Part shown: one piece after another, positions 59,062 through 64,000 of the stretch | Layout: each line of letters starts with the position of its first letter | Position numbering within the stretch: position 1 is the first letter of the stretch | NCBI GenBank assembly: GCA_934233745.1 | Contig: CAKQGN010000002.1 | Span: 62,001-126,000 of the forward strand | Length of the DNA: 64,000 nt | Direction of reading: 5' to 3' | From: an uncultured Clostridia bacterium | Lineage (GTDB): Bacteria > Bacillota > Clostridia > Christensenellales > CAG-917 | Notes under the pieces: model-generated | Database searches by the model: none | What the model was told of the DNA's origin: nothing | The model's input: the letters and a program-made list of their open reading frames with translations, nothing else | Program-made: the position numbers and the translations under genes

Positions 59062-59877
59062 ATGAAAAAGAATCTCGAAAAGATATTTGCGTCTTGCTCT
59101 ATCGTTGTGGCAATCATCCTTATCATGGTGCTTGTCGTCACGGCGTTCGGCGGGATAGAATCGACCGAATTCGAAAGCAAACTCGTGCAAGGTCTTATCA
59201 TCACGCTCGCAATACTCTATCTCGTGCTTGCGGTGGTATCGCTTGTGCTTATATTCGTCAACAGCGACGTCGTAAAGGAAATCACTCTGCGCCAGGAAAA
59301 AGGCGGTAGCGTGAGAGTATCCTCAAACGTCGTTACGAAATTGGTCAAATCGACTTGCAAACAGGTCGAAGGCGTAAAATGCCAAAAAGTCGTGCTTGTC
59401 AGCGACGAGTACGGCGTGCGACTCAAAGTCAACGTAAAAGTCGTGGACAAAGACGTTTTGGAGGCGGAAGTTTATTTGCGCACTTTGCTCGAAGACGTGT
59501 TCCTCGGTGAATTCGGATTCAAATTCAGCTCCATAGAAATCAAGGTTATGGCACTCACACCGAAGTACAAGGCGGATCAAGCCGAAGTTCAGTCAAAGGT
59601 TGAAAAGAAGCTCGAACAGATGAAAGCGCAAGAGGCGAAAGCCGAAAATAAGGAAGTAACCGACGACTCGCAAGAAAACTTGCCCGAAACGGAATCCGAC
59701 GTCGCAGTCGAAACCGAAAAAACGCAAGAAGTGACGGAAGACGGTGCGGTCGACGCCACGACGGAAGAAACTCAAAACGATGTCGAAAACGAAACTTCCG
59801 AAAAATCCGTCGATGCCGGCGAAGAAGATTCGATTGAAAACGAAGAAGAAACCGCAGCCGAAAACAAGGCGGAATAA
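59062..59877 (+). CDS. AmaP/Asp23-like membrane protein
   Basis: 271 residues from the ATG with GAGG 6 nt upstream. Two membrane spans (about 9-30 and 44-67) precede an Asp23/YloU-like segment (about 80-175, VRVSSNVVTKLVKSTCKQVEGV, KVNVKVVDKDV split here) and an acidic, Glu-Thr-rich tail of about 90 residues. AmaP anchors Asp23 to the membrane in Staphylococcus. The tail is not part of the family core. It lies 42 bp before greA on the same strand. Confidence 0.78.
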   Translation: MKKNLEKIFASCSIVVAIILIMVLVVTAFGGIESTEFESKLVQGLIITLAILYLVLAVVSLVLIFVNSDVVKEITLRQEKGGSVRVSSNVVTKLVKSTCKQVEGVKCQKVVLVSDEYGVRLKVNVKVVDKDVLEAEVYLRTLLEDVFLGEFGFKFSSIEIKVMALTPKYKADQAEVQSKVEKKLEQMKAQEAKAENKEVTDDSQENLPETESDVAVETEKTQEVTEDGAVDATTEETQNDVENETSEKSVDAGEEDSIENEEETAAENKAE

Positions 59878-59919
59878 TCTATAAGAATTAAGTTGGCGCA
59901 TACGCGTCAGGAGGAAACA

Positions 59920-60396
59920 ATGAAAGAAGTTTATCTTACCCAGGAAGGTCTTGAGGAACTCAAACAAAGACTCGACTATCTCATCGTATATTTGCGTGAA
60001 GACGTTGCAAAGAAATTGCAACACGCAAGAGAACTCGGCGACTTGTCCGAAAATGCCGAATACGATGCCGCAAAACAAGAGGAAAGCCAGGTGGCTTCCG
60101 AAATCAAAGAACTCGAAGAGCGTATAAAAAACGCCGTCATCATTGAAAAAAGCGGCAATCACAAGGTGTCTATCGGAAACGTTATCACAGTCGAATATCT
60201 CGGCGAGCTTGACGATGAGGACGACAGAGTTATGACGGTTCAACTCGTCGGAGAGACCGAAGCGGATTTCGCAAAAGGCAAAATCAGCAACGAATCTCTT
60301 TTGGGCAAAGCACTCCTTGGCAAGAAATCGGGCGAAATCGTCAGATTTTCAACCGCACACGGCGACGAGGAATACAAAGTCGTAACCATCAAGTAA
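59920..60396 (+). CDS. greA: Transcription elongation factor GreA
   Basis: 158 residues from the ATG with AGGAGG upstream. GreA frees backtracked RNA polymerase by stimulating transcript cleavage. The N-terminal coiled coil has RELGDLSENAEYDAAKQEES, and the C-terminal FKBP-like domain ends DEEYKVVTIK. The longer in-phase frame upstream has no ribosome site. greA followed by lysS is a common Bacillota order. Confidence 0.95.
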   Translation: MKEVYLTQEGLEELKQRLDYLIVYLREDVAKKLQHARELGDLSENAEYDAAKQEESQVASEIKELEERIKNAVIIEKSGNHKVSIGNVITVEYLGELDDEDDRVMTVQLVGETEADFAKGKISNESLLGKALLGKKSGEIVRFSTAHGDEEYKVVTIK

Positions 60397-60421
60397 CAAA
60401 CTTTTCAGTAAACACACTTGC

Positions 60422-60456
60422 GCCTGCTCTTTTGAGCAAGCGTATTGCTTTTTTAT
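60422..60456 (+). terminator. Probable terminator between greA and lysS
   Basis: TGCTC pairs with GAGCA around TTTT, with flanking CGC/GCG, and TATTGCTTTTTTAT follows. TTGAGC within it and TATAGA 16 bp later could form a weak lysS promoter. Confidence 0.55.
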
Positions 60457-60470
60457 AGAGAGAATCAAAA

Positions 60471-62432
60471 ATGAGTGAAGAAATCCGCAACGACGCACCC
60501 GTTCAAGAGAAAGAAACGGATGTAAACGAGGTGCGCAAGGTCAGAATCGCAAAACTTGACGAGCTTGTCGAAAAAGGCGAGAACCCGTTTGAAATTACGT
60601 CTTATGAGCGCACGACGACGGCAGGACAAATCCTTGCAAATTACGATGAGTTCGAGGGCAAGGAAGTCAGTATCGCAGGCAGACTTATGTCCAAACGCAT
60701 TATGGGCAAGGCAAGTTTCGGCCATATCATGGACAGCGACGGCAAAATGCAGGGCTATTTCAGCCGCGACGATATGGGAGTCGACGAGTACCAAGACTTC
60801 AAAAAGGTGGACGTCGGCGACATTATCGGCATAAAAGGCTTTGTTTTCAAGACAAAAACGGGAGAAATCTCCGTGCATGTCAAGAGTGCGACGTTGCTTT
60901 CAAAGTCGTTGCTTCCTCTTCCCGAAAAATTCCACGGACTTCGCGATCCCGAACTGCGTTTCCGTCAACGCTACGTTGACCTCATCGCAAATCCGGAAGT
61001 CAAAGAGGTGTTTGTCAAGCGTAGCAAAATCATCTCCACAATCCGTGAAGTGCTTGACAAAAAAGGCTTTATCGAAGTGGAAACGCCTGTGCTCAACACG
61101 CTTGCAGGCGGAGCAAACGCGCGTCCTTTCATCACGCATCACAACACGCTCGACATCGATATGTATATGCGTATCGCAACCGAGTTGCACTTGAAGCGTT
61201 GCATTGTCGGCGGCTTTGAAAAAGTGTACGAAATCGGTCGCCAATTCCGCAACGAAGGTATGGACACCAAGCATAACCCCGAATTTACCACAATCGAGCT
61301 TTATCAAGCATACGTTGACTACAACGAGATGATGAACGTCACCGAGGAACTTTATACAGCGGCGGCGGAGCGCGTTTGCGGCGGATTGGATATTGTGTAT
61401 CAAGGCACTCCGCTTTGCCTAAAAACGCCGTGGGAACGTCTTACGATGGTGGACGCGGTGAAGAAGTATACGGGACTGGATTTTGACAACCAACCGCTTG
61501 AAGAACTCATTGCGGCAGGAAACAAAATGGGCTTGGATATGGCAAAAGATACGTCCTGGGGACATGCGCTGTACAACATCTTCGACGCATTTGTAGAAGA
61601 AAAACTTACAGGCCCCGTGTTCATCATGGACTATCCTGTCGAGGTCAGTCCGCTTGCAAAGAAAAAACCGTCGGATCCTCGTCTCACAGAGAGATTCGAG
61701 TTCTTTATTTGCGCAAGCGAAGGCGGCAATGCGTTCAGCGAGCTTAACGACCCGATCGATCAACGTTCTCGTTTCGAGCAACAAATGCTCGCCAAAGCCA
61801 AAGGCGATGACGAGGCGCAACCGTATGACGAGGATTTCTGCACGGCTCTTGAATACGGCATGCCTCCCACGGGCGGTTTGGGCATCGGCATCGACCGTAT
61901 GGTGATGTTCCTCACCGACAGCGCGTCTATTCGCGACGTGTTGCTGTTTCCGACAATGAAGCCTCTTGGCGACGGCAAAAAGAAAGCCGAATCAAAAGCA
62001 AAAACGGAAGAACCCGTAAAGAATGAAGAAGTCGCAAAAGACGAAGCGGAAACCATTGATTTTTCAAACGTCAAAATCGAGCCGATTTTCAAAGATTCGG
62101 TGGATTTTGAAACCTTTGCAAAGTCGGACTTCCGCGCGGTGAAGATTCTTGACTGCGTTGCAGTGCCCAAATCCAAAAAACTTCTCAAATTCACCCTCGA
62201 CGACGGCGAACGCAAGGACCGCGTGATTCTGAGCGGTATTCACGAATACTACGAGCCGGAAGATTTGATTGGCAAAACGGCGATTGCAATCGTCAACTTG
62301 CCGCCCAGAAAAATGATGGGCATCGACTCGGAGGGTATGCTTATCTCGGCGGTGCATGAAGAGGACGGACACGAGGGACTCAATCTCCTGATTGTCGACA
62401 GACATATCCCTGCGGGAGCAAAGCTGTATTGA
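60471..62432 (+). CDS. lysS: Lysyl-tRNA synthetase fused to a tRNA-binding domain
   Basis: 653 residues, about 150 more than usual. Residues 1-505 are a class II LysRS: OB-fold (about 60-150), motif 2 [18 protein letters not shown], and motif 3 [14 protein letters not shown] Lys-Glu linker (505-540) leads to a C-terminal EMAPII/Arc1p-type OB domain (about 545-653, [35 protein letters not shown]), normally found at the end of MetRS or as a free protein. It would add non-specific tRNA affinity. The fusion is in frame with no break. It has its own terminator. Confidence 0.93.
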   Translation: MSEEIRNDAPVQEKETDVNEVRKVRIAKLDELVEKGENPFEITSYERTTTAGQILANYDEFEGKEVSIAGRLMSKRIMGKASFGHIMDSDGKMQGYFSRDDMGVDEYQDFKKVDVGDIIGIKGFVFKTKTGEISVHVKSATLLSKSLLPLPEKFHGLRDPELRFRQRYVDLIANPEVKEVFVKRSKIISTIREVLDKKGFIEVETPVLNTLAGGANARPFITHHNTLDIDMYMRIATELHLKRCIVGGFEKVYEIGRQFRNEGMDTKHNPEFTTIELYQAYVDYNEMMNVTEELYTAAAERVCGGLDIVYQGTPLCLKTPWERLTMVDAVKKYTGLDFDNQPLEELIAAGNKMGLDMAKDTSWGHALYNIFDAFVEEKLTGPVFIMDYPVEVSPLAKKKPSDPRLTERFEFFICASEGGNAFSELNDPIDQRSRFEQQMLAKAKGDDEAQPYDEDFCTALEYGMPPTGGLGIGIDRMVMFLTDSASIRDVLLFPTMKPLGDGKKKAESKAKTEEPVKNEEVAKDEAETIDFSNVKIEPIFKDSVDFETFAKSDFRAVKILDCVAVPKSKKLLKFTLDDGERKDRVILSGIHEYYEPEDLIGKTAIAIVNLPPRKMMGIDSEGMLISAVHEEDGHEGLNLLIVDRHIPAGAKLY

Positions 62433-62451
62433 TTAGCGTAGATAAAAAAAT

Positions 62452-62486
62452 AAACGGGCAGTTGCAAAAACAAACTGCCCGTTTTT
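62452..62486 (+). terminator. Intrinsic terminator of lysS
   Basis: AAACGGGCAGTT pairs perfectly with AACTGCCCGTTT around nine bases and is followed by TTT. Confidence 0.88.
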
Positions 62487-62525
62487 TGAAAGAAGACAGA
62501 TTTTGGCGGACAAGAGGAGAACAAT

Positions 62526-63026
62526 ATGCAGATTGAATTGAGAAACTGGCGGTTTGAAGATAAAGAAGAACTGATTGCGATTTGCAATGCCATAGACAGA
62601 ACATATTTGTCAAACAGAGTGCCGTATCCTTACACCGACGATTCTGCCGAGTGGTGGCTGAATATGGTTGCTGAAAACGACGGCAAAACAGGATTGTTCA
62701 GAGAAATTGTCGTTGACGGAAGAATTTTGGGGACGGTTTCCGTTGAGAAAAAGACCGACGTGCGTGGTAAAGACGCCGTAATAGGATATTATTTGCTGCC
62801 GGAGGAAACGTCAAAGGGAATTGTGACGCAGGCAGTGAAACTCTTGTGTGAGCTTGCATTTGAAAAGTTGGATATTATCAGAATCACAGGCGAGGTTTGC
62901 GAGCCGAATATTGCCTCGAGAAGAGTGTTGGAAAAGAACGGTTTTGTGCTTGAGGGAACAATGAAAAACGCAGTTGTAAAAGACGGTCGCGTTTACAATT
63001 TGTGCGTTTACGGAAAAGTTGAATAA
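62526..63026 (+). CDS. GNAT acetyltransferase, RimJ/RimL type
   Basis: 166 residues. The GNAT acetyl-CoA fold is shown by GRILGTVSVEKK, IGYYLLPEETSKGIVTQAVK and the NIASRRVLEKNGFVLEG motif characteristic of the Acetyltransf_3 group, which modifies N-termini of proteins or small amines. AGAGGAGAACAAT precedes the ATG. It stands between two terminators and is probably monocistronic. The substrate is unknown. Confidence 0.88.
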   Translation: MQIELRNWRFEDKEELIAICNAIDRTYLSNRVPYPYTDDSAEWWLNMVAENDGKTGLFREIVVDGRILGTVSVEKKTDVRGKDAVIGYYLLPEETSKGIVTQAVKLLCELAFEKLDIIRITGEVCEPNIASRRVLEKNGFVLEGTMKNAVVKDGRVYNLCVYGKVE

Positions 63027-63068
63027 GTTGTTGATTTCAGACGTTTTTGAAAAATCGATCGGACTCCT

Positions 63069-63102
63069 AAAATTCCCCTCTCTTCACGGGGAATTTTTCT
63101 TT
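63069..63102 (+). terminator. Intrinsic terminator of the acetyltransferase gene
   Basis: AAATTCCCC pairs with GGGGAATTT around nine bases and continues into TTCTTTT. Confidence 0.82.
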
Positions 63103-63168
63103 TGTATTCCTTTTGCGGGCGCACACGCAATGCGCGCGCGACAAGCGTTTTCTTTAGATATTTTTAAG

Positions 63169-63196
63169 TTGAAAAACATTTTTATTATGATATAAT
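63169..63196 (+). promoter_or_regulatory. Predicted promoter of the response regulator gene
   Basis: TTGAAA (63169-63174) and TATAAT (63191-63196) are spaced 16 bp, about 28 bp before the ATG. Confidence 0.65.
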
Positions 63197-63224
63197 CTAT
63201 TTATAAATATATTTGAGGTGGACG

Positions 63225-63920
63225 ATGAGTTTCAATATCTTGATGGCAGAGGACGACGAAGATATAGTCAAATTGCTCAAATTGTACCTTGAAAACGAGG
63301 GCTTTTCCACGTTTTGGGCAAAGGACGGCATGGAAGCAACCGAGATTTTCGATAAAGAGAAAATCGACCTTGCGCTCGTCGATATTATGATGCCCAGAAT
63401 GAACGGCTATGAACTGACCAAATACATTCGTCAAAAGAGTAATATTCCAATCATTATACTGTCTGCGGCACAGCTTGACAGCGACAAGATTCTCGGCTTG
63501 AATCTCGGCGCGGACGACTATATGGTCAAGCCGTTCAATCCGCTCGAACTCGTTGCGCGCATAAACGCGAACTTGCGCCGTTTCTACAAACTCGGCAATA
63601 TGCAGGAAGAAGATGACGGCAAAATCAACATCGGCGAGCTTACCCTCGACACAAACACGCTTACGCTTGAAAAGAACGGCGTGCCGGTAAATCTTACCGC
63701 GACGGAGTATAAGATATTGCTCATGCTGATGAAATCGCCGGGAAGAGTTTTCACCAAAATGCAAATATACGAGGAAGTCAACGGCGACTATTACGCCAAT
63801 GACGACAACACCATGATGGTGCATATATCAAACCTCAGAGATAAGATCGAGGACGATCCGAAAAACCCTCGATATATAAAGACGTTAAGAGGACTCGGAT
63901 ATAAGATTGAAAAACAATAA
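63225..63920 (+). CDS. OmpR/PhoB-type response regulator
   Basis: 231 residues from the ATG with TGAGGTG upstream. The receiver (1-120) has Glu9-Asp10, phosphoacceptor Asp53 (LVDIMMPRMNG) and Lys102. The C-terminal winged helix (about 135-231) includes LTATEYKILLMLM, VFTKMQIYEEV and RDKIEDDPKNPRYIKTLRG. It is presumably paired with a histidine kinase encoded just after; only the first few possible codons of one are in the window. Confidence 0.93.
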   Translation: MSFNILMAEDDEDIVKLLKLYLENEGFSTFWAKDGMEATEIFDKEKIDLALVDIMMPRMNGYELTKYIRQKSNIPIIILSAAQLDSDKILGLNLGADDYMVKPFNPLELVARINANLRRFYKLGNMQEEDDGKINIGELTLDTNTLTLEKNGVPVNLTATEYKILLMLMKSPGRVFTKMQIYEEVNGDYYANDDNTMMVHISNLRDKIEDDPKNPRYIKTLRGLGYKIEKQ

Positions 63921-63964
63921 AACAACCAAAACAAGCGATTATGCGTGCGAAAAAGATACATTAA

Positions 63965-64000
63965 GTGTCGATTCTGGCAAAAATCGCAAAAAGAGTGTGG
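63965..64000 (+). CDS. Possible start of a histidine kinase gene, cut by the window end
   Basis: A GTG codon opens a frame of 12 codons to the window edge (MSILAKIAKRVW), directly after an in-phase stop. The position after a response regulator and the basic, hydrophobic start suit a sensor kinase, but there is no clear ribosome site. This rests mainly on context. Confidence 0.3.
   Translation, partial: MSILAKIAKRVW

Overview
The window reads as chromosomal DNA of a spore-forming member of the Bacillota, class Clostridia, probably an uncultured gut lineage; the order cannot be fixed from sequence alone. The evidence is the gene content (spo0A, sigH, spoIIR, sleB-ypeB, yabP-yabQ), Bacillota-style gene order (tmk-holB-ricT, rpsF-ssb-rpsR, mrnC-rlmB-sigH), lipoproteins with clear lipoboxes, AGGAG-type ribosome binding sites and TTGACA/TATAAT promoters at 17 bp spacing. 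No phage, transposase, rRNA or CRISPR genes are visible.

Layout. 1-3 kb: a small Cys-containing protein, then tmk-holB-ricT on the minus strand. 3-10 kb: a secreted GH5 glycosidase, leuS, serS and a membrane-embedded M28 peptidase. 11-15 kb: a small conserved-looking protein, a TetR regulator and a 989-residue ABC ATPase-permease fusion. 15.8-20.4 kb: an operon of two HypB-type GTPases, a large FeS/FAD/NAD(P) oxidoreductase and HypA, with no hydrogenase. 21-28.6 kb: a TetR regulator divergent from a five-gene oligopeptide ABC importer, then a TPR protein and a flavoredoxin. 28.7-30.6 kb: tRNA-Ala and tRNA-Ile in a repeat-rich stretch. 30.6-39.5 kb: spo0A, an acidic zinc-ribbon protein, an XRE regulator divergent from a giant BspA-type leucine-rich-repeat lipoprotein, proS and a ComEC-like metallo-beta-lactamase. 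40-47 kb: rpsF-ssb-rpsR, two lipoproteins, and mrnC-rlmB-sigH. 47-55 kb: a sporulation and germination block with small unknown genes and a condensation-type acyltransferase. 55.6-64 kb: a short alaS, a PHP phosphatase, a small metallopeptidase, an AmaP/Asp23-like protein, greA, a lysS fused to a tRNA-binding domain, an acetyltransferase and an OmpR-type response regulator.

The most unusual feature is in the intergenic DNA. (1) At least seven copies of a roughly 110-130 bp nested-stem element share conserved single-stranded motifs, but their stems differ in sequence from copy to copy while staying complementary. In five of the six well-preserved copies the outer stem starts at or within a few bases of the stop codon of the gene on the same strand. 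(2) Eight blocks of 0.3-0.95 kb, about 5 kb in total, are mosaics of recurrent modules. These include hairpins with compensatory changes and arrays of mini-hairpins separated by a GTGATAT-like spacer. (3) Both tRNA genes are followed by partial copies of their own 3' ends.

Three genes (the first dpp ATPase, the metallo-beta-lactamase and mrnC) start 6-7 nt downstream of a good -10 box, so their mRNAs are probably leaderless. All functional calls come from reading motifs and gene order; no database search was run.
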